64,000 bases of DNA from positions 62,001 to 126,000 of the forward strand of contig READ01000015.1 in assembly GCA_004293675.1 (NCBI GenBank), written 5' to 3'. The stretch's first letter is position 1. Each line of letters begins with the position of its first letter. The notes under the pieces are model-generated. The model saw nothing but the letters and a program-made list of their open reading frames with translations. It had not been told where the DNA came from and did not search any database. Both the position numbers and the translations under genes were made by a program. The stretch is from Betaproteobacteria bacterium. Its GTDB lineage: Bacteria; Pseudomonadota; Gammaproteobacteria; Burkholderiales; Casimicrobiaceae. This document shows, piece after piece, positions 16,856 through 27,200 of the stretch.

Positions 16856-19648
16856 ATGAGCGAGAAAACGAGCAGTGATAATCGAATCCGTAGCCAGCCC
16901 CATCCCTCCCCTTCACCGATGTATACAGACCTGAACGCTTGGCGTGAAATCTCGACGCTGTTAGACCAACTGCTGGATTTGCCGAAGGACAAACGAGAGG
17001 CTTGGCTTGCAACGCTTCCCGTTAACGTGGCCCAGCATGTCAGTCAGCTGCGCGAAATGGCGGCGTTGGCCGAGCGCGCCGAAGTCGAAGATCTCATTGA
17101 GGCTCGCCCGACGGCCCGCCGCAGCCCATTGGACAGCGCTGATGGCGCGACTGACGATGAACACCAAGTTGGCGACATCGTTGGCCCATACCGTCTTTTG
17201 AAGCCCCTCGGCCGGGGTGGAATGGGTGTAGTTTGGTTGGCCGAGCGCGCCGACGGGGTGTTGATGCGACCGGTGGCTCTGAAGATGCCCGATTCCGCTG
17301 GCAATGCGCGCAAGTTGATCGCGCGGTTTGCGCGCGAACGATCCATTCTTGCGGCGCTAAACCATCCCAATATTGCAAGACTCTACGATGCCGGCACGGC
17401 GGACAACGGGCAGCCGTATCTGGTGCTTGAGTACGTCGAAGGCGTGAGCTTGACCAACTATGCCGACGCGGCCAAGTTGACCGTCATCGAACGCTTAAAG
17501 CTGTTTATTGAGATGGCCTCGGCGGTGCAATACGCACACGGTTTGCTGGTGGTTCATCGCGACTTGAAACCATCAAACGTTTTGGTCACTGCCGGTGGCG
17601 AGGTTCGCCTGCTGGACTTTGGTATTGCCAAACTCATCGATGAGCACACCTTTGTCTCACCCGACCTGACGCAGCTCACCGGACGCGCATTGACGCAACA
17701 CTATGCCTCGCCCGAACAGGTGCTGGAACAACCGGTTGGCATTGCCTCCGATGTCTATTCGCTGGGAGTATTGCTGTTTGAGCTGCTAACAGGGCGCTTG
17801 CCGTATGAGCCGCGTCAGGCCACACGTGCTGCGATGGAGGAAGCAATCGCCGTCAACGACCCTGTTCGCGCCACGGCGCTCTCTTTTGACCTGCCCATCA
17901 CCGATGCGCGGCGCACATCAAGCAAAGGCTTACGGGCATCGCTCAGCGGAGATATTGAAGCGATTTTGCTCAAGGCGCTCAACAAAACACCCACCGATCG
18001 CTACAGCACTGTAGCGGCACTGGTCGACGATATCAACCGCCACCTAAACAACGAAGTCGTCGTGGCGCAACCGCATTCAAGGCTCTACACGTTTCGAAAA
18101 TTCTTGGTGCGCTACCGATTGGCCGCTACGCTCGGCGCAGTGGCGGCGCTATCACTCGTGGTCGGCAGCGGCGTAGCACTGTGGCAAGCGCGCGAGGCGG
18201 CACTACAGGCCGCCGTGGCGCGCGAAGAGGCATCGACCGCTACCGCCTTGAAAGACTTCATGGTGGGCGTGCTCTCGGCCGGATCGCCCCATCAAGCCGA
18301 AGCCCACATCGCGCGCCAACGCACCACGCAGCAATTGCTCGATGCGGCGCGGGATCGGGTAGTGGCAGACAAACAGATGGCGCCCGAGGCGCGCATCGCT
18401 GTGCTCACAACGCTGCAATACATCTACGATTCGCTTTTTCTCTGGAGTGACGCCAAATCGCTATCCGACTTGGCGCTCAGCGCTATTCGCGCGCGCGGCG
18501 CCAAGCGCGCAGACGCTGAGTTTTTCGCACAAGCGGCCCACCGCCTTCTGGAGCGTTCGCCCGATGCAGCGCTGGTGCTGCTTGAGGAGGCTGATCGGCT
18601 CGCCACGCCCGATAAGCCGCACACCGCCACAACTCAGATTGCGATTCATCTTGCTAGGTCGCAGATTTACAGCGAAGGACAAGGATTGACCGACAAAGCG
18701 GTTTATGAATTGGAGCGGGCCATAGCGATTAAAAAGAGCGCCTCGACATCGTCCGAAATTTCCTTGCCCTCGCTGTTGGCGTATATGGCCTACACCCTAA
18801 ACAGCGCTGGTCGCTATCGTGAGACGGAACAAGCGACGGCCGAGGGCGCACGGTTGGTACGTGAGGACCCGTCGGGCATCAAAATCGATGGCATTGGGCT
18901 GGAGACTATGCATGCCTCTGCGCTACAGGAGCAGTTTCGATTTGCAGAGGCGGAAGCGGCCTATGAACGCGCGCGGGTGTGGGGTGAGGAGGTCGGTGGA
19001 CCGGCGTTTCCACAAGCACTATCCTCTCGTTGCGATCAAGCGATGATGATTGCTCGGACAATGGTCGAGCCACGCGCACTTGAGATAGCGCTCGTCGCCA
19101 AGAAAATAGCCGATGAGGCGCGCGGCGCCAATGACAGCTTCACGGCGTTTACGATCTGGCGCTGCATAGCAAACGTACAGTGGCGGCTTGGCGACACAGC
19201 CGCCGCAGCGCAGAGCCTCAAACAGTTGCTCATCATCGATCCTCAACCCTTTGGCCCATGGGCCAAGATGCGGCACAAGCTTGCCGCGCGCATTGCCGCC
19301 GATGCGGGCGACTCGCCGCGACTCAGCGCTGCGCTGGCGAGCTACGATGCGCTCGGCGCGAGAGAAAGCCCCGAAAGCGAAAACGACTTAGCGATATTGC
19401 GGGCACGCGACGCAGTGCTTCGAAACGATAGGTCAGGCGCAAAAAAGCTGCTTGACGCGCTTCAGCTCGATCAATCGACCCTCACCGGTCTGCTAGCTTG
19501 CATTGACGCGGCGAGCCTGTGGCACCAGCTGGGTGAAGCGCGTCGTGCGGACGAGATCGCAACCGCCGCGCTCGCCGTTATTGAAAAGAGCCCCGAGCCA
19601 CGAAAAATGGCTGCGCTGCGCAGCAAACTCTTAAAGCTCACGCGCTAG
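16856..19648 (+). CDS. Membrane Ser/Thr protein kinase with TPR-like C-terminal region
   Basis: 930 residues. The Hanks-type kinase domain lies at about 110-400: GRGGMGVVW glycine loop, VALKM (invariant Lys), HRDLKPSNVLV catalytic loop, LDFGIAK magnesium motif, then YASPEQ and SDVYSLGVLLFELLTG. One transmembrane segment follows (about 420-440, LAATLGAVAALSLVVGSGVALW), and the remaining 490 residues are helical and TPR-like. The kinase is thus cytoplasmic with a periplasmic sensor half. The first 110 residues contain a conserved-looking helical segment (LLDQLLDLPKDKREAWLATL). It is divergent from the ECF sigma gene, which is its likely target. An alternative start is ATG 16919. Confidence 0.9.
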   Translation: MSEKTSSDNRIRSQPHPSPSPMYTDLNAWREISTLLDQLLDLPKDKREAWLATLPVNVAQHVSQLREMAALAERAEVEDLIEARPTARRSPLDSADGATDDEHQVGDIVGPYRLLKPLGRGGMGVVWLAERADGVLMRPVALKMPDSAGNARKLIARFARERSILAALNHPNIARLYDAGTADNGQPYLVLEYVEGVSLTNYADAAKLTVIERLKLFIEMASAVQYAHGLLVVHRDLKPSNVLVTAGGEVRLLDFGIAKLIDEHTFVSPDLTQLTGRALTQHYASPEQVLEQPVGIASDVYSLGVLLFELLTGRLPYEPRQATRAAMEEAIAVNDPVRATALSFDLPITDARRTSSKGLRASLSGDIEAILLKALNKTPTDRYSTVAALVDDINRHLNNEVVVAQPHSRLYTFRKFLVRYRLAATLGAVAALSLVVGSGVALWQAREAALQAAVAREEASTATALKDFMVGVLSAGSPHQAEAHIARQRTTQQLLDAARDRVVADKQMAPEARIAVLTTLQYIYDSLFLWSDAKSLSDLALSAIRARGAKRADAEFFAQAAHRLLERSPDAALVLLEEADRLATPDKPHTATTQIAIHLARSQIYSEGQGLTDKAVYELERAIAIKKSASTSSEISLPSLLAYMAYTLNSAGRYRETEQATAEGARLVREDPSGIKIDGIGLETMHASALQEQFRFAEAEAAYERARVWGEEVGGPAFPQALSSRCDQAMMIARTMVEPRALEIALVAKKIADEARGANDSFTAFTIWRCIANVQWRLGDTAAAAQSLKQLLIIDPQPFGPWAKMRHKLAARIAADAGDSPRLSAALASYDALGARESPESENDLAILRARDAVLRNDRSGAKKLLDALQLDQSTLTGLLACIDAASLWHQLGEARRADEIATAALAVIEKSPEPRKMAALRSKLLKLTR

Positions 19649-19654
19649 GGAGAC

Positions 19655-19760
19655 GCTGATTAAATCCCGCGAGCAGCGCGCCTTGGATTGGGATCGAGTG
19701 CGAAATCGACAAATGCGAGGCATAGCGGGGCTATGGCGAGCATCAGTTGTTGCGTCGATG
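19655..19760. repeat. Possible insertion-element remnant
   Basis: Just after the kinase stop codon the sequence GACGCTGATTAAATCCCGCG, followed by a segment whose complement could encode MLAIAPLCLAFVDFALDP, reminds me of repeat sequences seen next to transposase genes. No second end, target duplication or transposase is visible, so this is a weak call. Confidence 0.2.
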
Positions 19761-19875
19761 CCACGACTGTCCGCCGATAGTGCTTGATTGCGTCTGTGCT
19801 GTTGTGTGCAGGAAATTACCATTCCAGCATCACACAATTTGAATACCGCCGAATACCTCACTAATAGGAGTTCAT

Positions 19876-22575
19876 ATGAACCGAACGTTGACCCGTCTTG
19901 CCACGAGCCTAATCGCCGCAGGCCTGCTCTCATCTGCCGCACTCACGCCAGCCTATGCCGCCAATCACGTCTTGAGCCTTGAGCGGCATGACGCCGCAAC
20001 GGGGGTGACCACGGTCGACGTAACGTTTGGCCTAGACTACGATCCCGACAACGCTACGCCAGCAGAGCGTAATCGCCAATACGTGACTGACATCGCCAAC
20101 GAGTTTGCGAAGAGTCTGTTCATCATGACCAACGGCAAAAAGCGTGTCGGCAATGTTTACGTCTATACCAAGGGGCGTTTTTTAGACAACGTCGATGCCC
20201 TGATTTTGAATAAAGATGGCCGCGCTAACGCGAGCATCAACGGCTGGACCAACCGTGGTCATACGTCAACCCAGTACGCCACCATGAACAAGGTGGTTGA
20301 AAGCCCCGTACAGCTGGGTAAAACGATCGCCCATGAGTGGGGACACTACGCGCTTGGACTCTACGATGAGTACAAAGAGCCCAGTAACAGCACAGATCCA
20401 ACATCGCCTCAGACCAACGACACGCCGCGCAATACGATCATGAATAATCATGAGGAGTTCGCGGGGCTGTCCTCAAGCGCTGACTATGCCGATGCCGCGA
20501 TGCGCGCCACCGCCCAATTTCGTGCCCATGGCAAGCCGGCTTGGGAAACCCTAGCGGCCAACCCAGCCAGTGACGGCGCTGTGGCGGTGCCAGATGGCGT
20601 GCCGAAACGCACCTGGTGGCAGGCATTCCGAAATTTGCCTGCGACATCATTTGGCACACTCACCTCCAACACGGGCTACAACGCGGCGCTCAATGTGATC
20701 TTTATGCCAGACAGCACCACCAAGCAGGTACTGGTGTTTGACCGAACCTTACCGGAAGCCCTATTTTCTGCCGCCAAACGCGCCGCCGAGCAGATGCTTC
20801 GGAAAGTGGAGCTTGGATCTCGAATTGCCATTGTTGCCTACCCGAACCAAGTGACTACACCCGTGGCACAGATCACCACAATCACTGAGGCAACACGCAC
20901 GAGCTTGATTGGCAACATCGAGGCAATCACACGAACGAGCGATGCGGGTGACGCAAACGCTGCGCTGCTGGGCGCGCTGTCCCTTCTGCAGTCGGGCCGA
21001 GCCAATACCGACACGCTCAGCGTGGCGATATTCACCACCACAGCCACCGAAGTGAGCAACGAAACCCAGCTCGCTCTAAAAACCGCACAAGCCGCGGTGC
21101 AGCCCGTGACCGTAGACACAACCGCTGCTGCCACGAGTCAGTACAAGCGCGGCGAGGCGATGGGGACCTTTCTTCGAAAAGCAGCTAGCGGCAACGTGTT
21201 GATGCGTGATCTGGCCGAGCGAACCGGTGGCGTGTACCGTCACGCCAATACGCCCACCGAAATGCTCGCGCTGGCCAGCAAGTCGGCCATCACCTCGCAG
21301 GGCTTACAACAAGCCGTCGTCACCGAGGGCGAGTTCAGCAGTATCGCGATGGGCACCAGCAAAAGCATTGGCTTTCAACTATCGAGCGCACCGCTCGATG
21401 GCGACGCCGTGGTGAGCGTGTGGTCAGCGCCGTCAGACTATTCAAAGTTGACAGTGAGCCTGACCAGTCCGGCTGGGCAAACCGTGACCGCACCGTTTCC
21501 CACTGGTATTACTTTGAACGAAAACTCGACCGATGGCGCGCGCGCGATCAGCATCAGCCGTGATTTAGCGGGTCGAGCGGGGCAGTGGAAGCTCAACCTG
21601 ACGGCCACTGGCGCGGTCACTCAGGCGGTCGAATACGACGTGCTGACCGATACGCGGCTGATCGCCGAGCCCGACAGCATCGGCGGCGCTGACGAGGACA
21701 CACGTCCTTTAGTGCTGCAAGCTATTGTGAGAGGCCCGCAGCCCGTGGCCAACGCAGATGTGGTGGTCGACATCTTCGGCGACAGCGGTCGATTGCTGTT
21801 CGCCAATGTGCCCGCTCGGGACGACGGTGTAGCACCCGACTTAAAGGCCGACGATGGCATGTACACGCTGGCTGTAGGCGATGCGCTGCCGCAGGGTGAA
21901 TACGTTGCTGTGTTCAAAGTGAGCAATGCGGCGGGCACTGCGCGATTCACCACATCGGGCAGTCTGCGTAAGGGCGTTGACTCCGCGTCCGAGGCGCTTG
22001 GAAACTTCACTCGCTCAGCAGAGCTCTACTTCGCTAAAGAGACGGCGAGCGTGGCACCCTTGCCACCCGTGCAAATGACCATGACCGAGTATCGGAACAA
22101 GCCCTTCGATTACTACTTCAGCACCGCAACCGCAGCCGACAAGGCCGCACTCGATGGGCTGGCGGATTGGGAGCGCACGGGGCAGAGCTTTAACGTATTG
22201 AGCCGCAGCACGTTTGGCGCAGGCTCGGTCGCTCGCTTCTACTTTGACAAAGTGGCCCGCAACAAGACACGAGGCAGCCATTTCTTTACCGTGCTCGATG
22301 GCGAGCGCAAGTCGCTGGTGAAACTCAACCCCAGCAATTCAACCGCACCCGGTTTGCCACAGCTTGAACGCTCGGAGGGCTACGTGTACTTCCCAGCGGT
22401 TGAAGGGGTGGATGGCAGTTGCGTGGCTGGGCTGAAACCCGTCTATCGTGTGTTTCGTGGAAATGCGCGCTTTCCGGACAACCCGAATCATCGCTTCACC
22501 GCAGACGTCAGCGTCTATAACGCGATGGTGGCGGCAGGTTGGGACGGCGAGGGAGTGAAATTCTGCGCGCCTTGA
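19876..22575 (+). CDS. Large secreted CLCA-like metalloprotease/VWA protein
   Basis: 899 residues with a strong AGGAG site before the ATG. Signal peptide about 1-29 (ending TPAYA). The N-terminal domain carries HEWGHYALGLYDEY (about 153), a zinc site (HExxH, with downstream Asp/Glu) like that of the CLCA_N family of self-cleaving proteases. A von Willebrand A-like domain follows at about 280-440 (KQVLVFDRTL...GSRIAIVAYPN...LGALSLLQSG), though its first motif lacks the perfect DxSxS. Then come beta-rich modules (about 490-720) and a C-terminal DUF5648-like region (about 745-899, DYYFSTATAADKAALDGL and FYF, SHFFT). It is probably secreted and binds a surface polymer or protein. The mix resembles animal CLCA proteins but the tail is bacterial. 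Confidence 0.75.
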   Translation: MNRTLTRLATSLIAAGLLSSAALTPAYAANHVLSLERHDAATGVTTVDVTFGLDYDPDNATPAERNRQYVTDIANEFAKSLFIMTNGKKRVGNVYVYTKGRFLDNVDALILNKDGRANASINGWTNRGHTSTQYATMNKVVESPVQLGKTIAHEWGHYALGLYDEYKEPSNSTDPTSPQTNDTPRNTIMNNHEEFAGLSSSADYADAAMRATAQFRAHGKPAWETLAANPASDGAVAVPDGVPKRTWWQAFRNLPATSFGTLTSNTGYNAALNVIFMPDSTTKQVLVFDRTLPEALFSAAKRAAEQMLRKVELGSRIAIVAYPNQVTTPVAQITTITEATRTSLIGNIEAITRTSDAGDANAALLGALSLLQSGRANTDTLSVAIFTTTATEVSNETQLALKTAQAAVQPVTVDTTAAATSQYKRGEAMGTFLRKAASGNVLMRDLAERTGGVYRHANTPTEMLALASKSAITSQGLQQAVVTEGEFSSIAMGTSKSIGFQLSSAPLDGDAVVSVWSAPSDYSKLTVSLTSPAGQTVTAPFPTGITLNENSTDGARAISISRDLAGRAGQWKLNLTATGAVTQAVEYDVLTDTRLIAEPDSIGGADEDTRPLVLQAIVRGPQPVANADVVVDIFGDSGRLLFANVPARDDGVAPDLKADDGMYTLAVGDALPQGEYVAVFKVSNAAGTARFTTSGSLRKGVDSASEALGNFTRSAELYFAKETASVAPLPPVQMTMTEYRNKPFDYYFSTATAADKAALDGLADWERTGQSFNVLSRSTFGAGSVARFYFDKVARNKTRGSHFFTVLDGERKSLVKLNPSNSTAPGLPQLERSEGYVYFPAVEGVDGSCVAGLKPVYRVFRGNARFPDNPNHRFTADVSVYNAMVAAGWDGEGVKFCAP

Positions 22576-22631
22576 TGGCGCTGCAATTGCGCCGCCACTA
22601 AACCCAAGCGCGCCCGCGCTTCGGACGAGAG

Positions 22632-22673
22632 TACGGCCCGTCGCCCGATGAATTCGGGGGCGGGCCGTTTTTT
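22632..22673. terminator. Terminator between the CLCA-like gene and gltD
   Basis: ACGGCCCG (about 22633) pairs with CGGGCCGT (about 22661), enclosing a further G/C-rich stretch, and a run of six T follows. It lies in the gap between convergent genes and should end the CLCA-like transcript. Confidence 0.85.
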
Positions 22674-22683
22674 CTCAGAACGC

Positions 22684-24144
22684 CTATCGCGGCAAGTCCG
22701 ACGCGCCCATCAGGAATTGATCCACTGAGCGCGCTACTTGGCGGCCCTCTCGAATCGCCCACACCACCAGAGATTGGCCACGGCGCATGTCGCCCGCGGC
22801 AAACACCTTGTCAACGTTGGTTTTATAGCCGCCCTCGTCGGTCGTTGCCCGAGCGTTACCACGCGCGTCACGCTCTACGCCAAACGCCTTCAAAATCGGC
22901 GCAACGGGATGCACAAACCCCATCGCCAGAAGCACCAGATCGGCTTTCATTTCCCATTCGCTGCCTGCGACTTCGTGCATCTTGCCGTCTTTCCACTCCA
23001 CGCGAGCGGCTTTGAGTGCGGTGACTTGGCCGTCTTTGCCAACGAGGCCTTTGGTGGTGACCGACCAATCGCGATTGGCGCCTTCTTCGTGGCTTGACGA
23101 GGTGCGCATCTTGAGCGGCCAGTTCGGCCAAGTCATCGATTTATTTTCTTGCTCGGGTGGCTGCGGCATCAATTCGAATTGTGTAACGCTGGCTGCGCCG
23201 TGACGATTGCTCGTGCCCACGCAGTCCGAGCCCGTGTCGCCGCCACCGATCACGACAACGTGTTTTCCTTTGGCAGAAATCACTTCAACGTTATCACCCG
23301 CTACGCGTTTGTTTTGCAGCGGCAGGAATTCCATTGCGTAGTAAACGCCGTTCAATTCACGGCCCGGCACCGGCAAATCACGCGGATGCTCTGAGCCGCC
23401 CGCCAACACGACCGCATCAAATTCGGATTTCAACGTGTCGGGCGCAACGATTTCTTTGGCGTCATTGCCGACGCCCGCGACTAGCTCACCGTCTCCCACC
23501 ATCACGCTCGTTTTGAACGTGACGCCCTCGGCCTCCATCTGCGCGATGCGGCGATCGATGTGCGATTTCTCCATTTTGAAATCAGGAATGCCGTAGCGAA
23601 GCAAGCCGCCGATACGATCCGATTTTTCGAACACAGTGACGGCGTGACCGGCACGTGCGAGCTGCTGCGCGGCGGCAAGGCCCGCGGGCCCAGAGCCCAC
23701 CACGGCAACCTTTTTGCCCGTTTTGACGGCGTTGATCTGTGGTGTGACCCAGCCCTCTTCCCAGCCCTTATCGATGATGAAATGCTCAATCGACTTGATA
23801 CCGACCGCGTCGTTGTTGATGTTCAACGTACACGCCGCTTCGCACGGTGCGGGGCACACCCGCCCGGTGAACTCGGGGAAGTTGTTCGTTGAATGCAGCG
23901 TGTCGAGAGCCTCTTGGTAGTTACCGCGGTAAACAAGATCGTTCCAATCGGGAATGATGTTGTTGACCGGGCAGCCCGTTTGGCAAAACGGAATGCCGCA
24001 GTCCATGCAGCGTGCACCTTGCGTTTTCGCCTCTTCAGGTTTCAACGTAACGACAAATTCGCGGTAGTGATTGACGCGTGTCTGCGGAGCCTCTGATGCC
24101 TCTTTAAGGCGTTGGTACTCCATGAATCCGGTGATTTTTCCCAT
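22684..24144 (-). CDS. gltD: Glutamate synthase (NADPH) small subunit
   Basis: 486 residues. The small subunit passes electrons from NADPH through FAD and iron-sulfur clusters to GltB, where glutamine and 2-oxoglutarate give two glutamates. Cysteine motifs for [4Fe-4S] clusters are [15 protein letters not shown] (about 47-61) and CPAPCEAAC (about 97-105). The FAD-binding fold has [15 protein letters not shown] (about 148) and the NADPH fold [12 protein letters not shown]. The C-terminal region, [14 protein letters not shown], is repeated in the fragment at 12495. It follows gltB after 148 nt that contain a dispersed repeat; the pair is likely co-transcribed. Confidence 0.96.
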   Translation of the reverse strand: MGKITGFMEYQRLKEASEAPQTRVNHYREFVVTLKPEEAKTQGARCMDCGIPFCQTGCPVNNIIPDWNDLVYRGNYQEALDTLHSTNNFPEFTGRVCPAPCEAACTLNINNDAVGIKSIEHFIIDKGWEEGWVTPQINAVKTGKKVAVVGSGPAGLAAAQQLARAGHAVTVFEKSDRIGGLLRYGIPDFKMEKSHIDRRIAQMEAEGVTFKTSVMVGDGELVAGVGNDAKEIVAPDTLKSEFDAVVLAGGSEHPRDLPVPGRELNGVYYAMEFLPLQNKRVAGDNVEVISAKGKHVVVIGGGDTGSDCVGTSNRHGAASVTQFELMPQPPEQENKSMTWPNWPLKMRTSSSHEEGANRDWSVTTKGLVGKDGQVTALKAARVEWKDGKMHEVAGSEWEMKADLVLLAMGFVHPVAPILKAFGVERDARGNARATTDEGGYKTNVDKVFAAGDMRRGQSLVVWAIREGRQVARSVDQFLMGASDLPR

Positions 24145-24173
24145 GATGTCTTTGCTAGCTTTTACTTAGTACG

Positions 24174-24286
24174 TCCCTCCCCCTTCAAGGGGGAGGTTAG
24201 GCGGGGGATGGTTTTCGTGTCGAGGCGCTTTGAAAGGGTGAGGAAACCCATCCCCACCCCGACCCTCCCCTTGAAGGGGAGGGAGA
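24174..24286. repeat. C/G-rich palindromic repeat (copy A, intergenic)
   Basis: Two arms of about 37 nt, each itself a small palindrome (CCCTCCCCCTTCAAGGGGGAGG and near match), face each other across a 37-nt spacer (24174-24211 and 24248-24286). This is the intergenic member of the family that also lies inside pbpC and recG. It fills most of the gltB-gltD gap and must be transcribed if these genes form an operon. Confidence 0.8.
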
Positions 24287-24292
24287 GAACCT

Positions 24293-27200
24293 CTACTTCG
24301 CGACGACTTCTTTCGTCGCTTTTTTACTCTTCATCTCGTCGGCGTACATATCGGTCAACGCCCGTTTGTATTCAATCGGGAACACTTTCACGAAGTGCTT
24401 CCGATGCGTCGCCCAATCATCCATGATCGCCAACGCCACGGCGGAACCGGTGTAGCGCAAGTGTTTTTCAATGAGCGACTTGACAATCGATTCGTCGCTT
24501 GCGTCACGATGACGTTTGCGGCCTTTGCCCTGCGCGATCGCTTCTTGTTCAACGCCGGTTTGCTCAATGTCAGAGAGCAGCGCTTCAACACCCACCATGG
24601 ACAAATTGCAATGCTTGGTAAAGGTGCCTTTCGGGTCATACACATAGGCGACGCCGCCCGACATGCCCGCCGCGAAGTTAGGCCCCGTGGCACCGAGCAC
24701 GACGACCGTACCGCCGGTCATGTATTCGCAGCCGTGATTGCCCACGCCCTCAACGACCGCCGTTGCGCCCGAGTTGCGAACGGCGAATCGCTCACCCGCG
24801 ATGCCACGGAAATAGGCCTCACCCTCGGTCGCGCCGTACATGACGGTGTTACCGATGACGATGTTTTCTTCGGCCTTCGCTGGGCATTTTGCGTTGGGAT
24901 AAACCACGATACGACCGCCCGACAAACCTTTGCCGCAGTAGTCGTTCGTCGCGCCTTCGATCTCAAAGGTCACGCCGCGCGAGAGGAATGCGCCGAAGCT
25001 CTGTCCTGCGATGCCGGTGAAGCGCACGTGAATCGTGTCGCTCGGTAAGCCGGCGTGACCGTACTTCACCGCAACTGCGTTGGACAACATCGCGCCGACC
25101 GAGCGGTTGTGATTGCCAATCGTTGCCGCGATTTCGACTTTCTTTTTGTCGGCGATCGCAGGTTGCGCTTTCGCGATTAACTCGTGATCAAGCGCGCCTT
25201 CAAGGCCGTGATCTTGTGATTCAACGTGAAAGCGCGCGACTTCAACGGGCATCTTGGGTGAATAAAACACCTTCGAGAAGTCAAGGCCCTTGGCCTTCCA
25301 ATGATCGATACCGGCTTGCATATCAAGCCAATCGCTGTGGCCCACTAATTCGTCGAATTTACGAACGCCGAGCTTGGCCATCAACTCGCGTACTTCTTCG
25401 GCGACAAAGAAGAAATAGTTGACCACATGCTCGGGCTCACCCGTGAATTTCTTGCGAAGCTCTGGGTCTTGCGTGGCCACGCCGACCGGGCACGTGTTGA
25501 GATGGCACTTGCGCATCATGATGCAGCCCTCAACCACGAGCGGTGCCGTCGCGAAGCCAAATTCATCGGCACCGAGTAGCGCACCGATCACCACATCGCG
25601 ACCGGTCTTCATTTGACCATCAGCTTGCACGCGAATACGGCCGCGCAAGCGATTCAGAACAAGTGTTTGCTGCGTTTCAGCTAGCCCCAATTCCCACGGC
25701 GTGCCGCAATGCTTCACGCTCGAAATGGGTGACGCGCCTGTGCCGCCGTCATGACCTGCAACCACGACGTGATCCGCCTTACATTTGGTCACACCCGCGG
25801 CAACGGTGCCAATTCCAATTTCACTCACCAGCTTCACGCTGATGCTCGCCTTCGGATTCGAATTTTTCAAATCGTGAATAAGCTGCGCGAGATCTTCGAT
25901 CGAATAGATATCGTGATGCGGTGGCGGTGAAATCAAACCCACGCCCGGCACGGAGAATCGCAATTGCGCGATGTATTCCGATACCTTGTGGCCGGGCAAC
26001 TGACCGCCTTCGCCGGGCTTTGCACCCTGCGCCATTTTGATCTGAATTTGATCGGCGCTGGCAAGATACTCCGCCGTTACGCCAAAGCGACCCGACGCCA
26101 CTTGTTTGATTTTTGAGCGCATTGAATCGCCCTCAATGGTGGCAATGTTTTTCACCATGCGATGCTCGCCCAAACGCGCTTGCATCGATTCGCCTTTTTT
26201 TAGCGGGATGTAGCGCATCGCGTCTTCACCGCCCTCGCCAGTATTGGACTTGCCGCCGATGCGGTTCATCGCGATGGCGAGTGTGGCGTGGGCCTCCGTC
26301 GAAATTGAGCCGAGTGACATCGCGCCGGTGGCGAAACGTTTGACGATTTCTTTGGCGGGCTCCACTTCCTCAAGCGGTACCGGCTGACGGTTTTCAAACT
26401 TGAACGCGAACATGCCGCGCAAGGTTTTCAACTTACCGGTTTGATCGTTAATTAACGCCGCGTACTCTTTGTAGGTGCTCGCGTTATTGGCGCGCGTAGC
26501 GTGTTGCAGTTTGGTGATGACCTCGGGCGTCCACATGTGCTCTTCGCCGCGTGTACGAACCGCATATTCGCCGCCTGCGTCCAGCGAATTGGCGAGCACG
26601 GGATCGTTGCCGAACGCTAAATTGTGCAAGCGCATTTGCTCTTCGGCGACTTCAAAGATGCCAATGCCTTCAACGCTACTCGACGTGCCGGTAAAGTATT
26701 TGTCGAGGAACGCTGAATTGAGTCCGACCGATTCAAAAATCTGCGCGCCGCAATAGCTCTGATACGTCGAAATACCCATCTTGGACATGACTTTGTTCAA
26801 GCCCTTGCAGATGGCTTTGACGAAGCGTTTTTGGCTCTCGTAACTCGAAACGCCTGGAACGATGCCTTCAAGCTGCGTGAGTGTTTCAAGCGCAAGATAG
26901 GGATGCACGGCCTCCGCGCCGTAACCACCCAGCAATGCGAAATGATGGACTTCGCGTGCCGAACCGGTTTCAACGACCAAGCCCGCCGAAGTGCGCAATC
27001 CCGTGTTCACCAAATGCTGATGAACTGCCGACGTTGCCAGCAGCGCAGGAATAGCCACGCGGCCTGCTTCAATGCCGCGATCACTCAAAATCAAGATGTT
27101 GTAGCCGAGCTTAATGTTGTCGACCGCTGCGGCTCGGAGCGATGCGATGGCCGCCTCAATCCCTTCCTTGCCCCACGTGGCGGGATACGTGATGTCAAGC

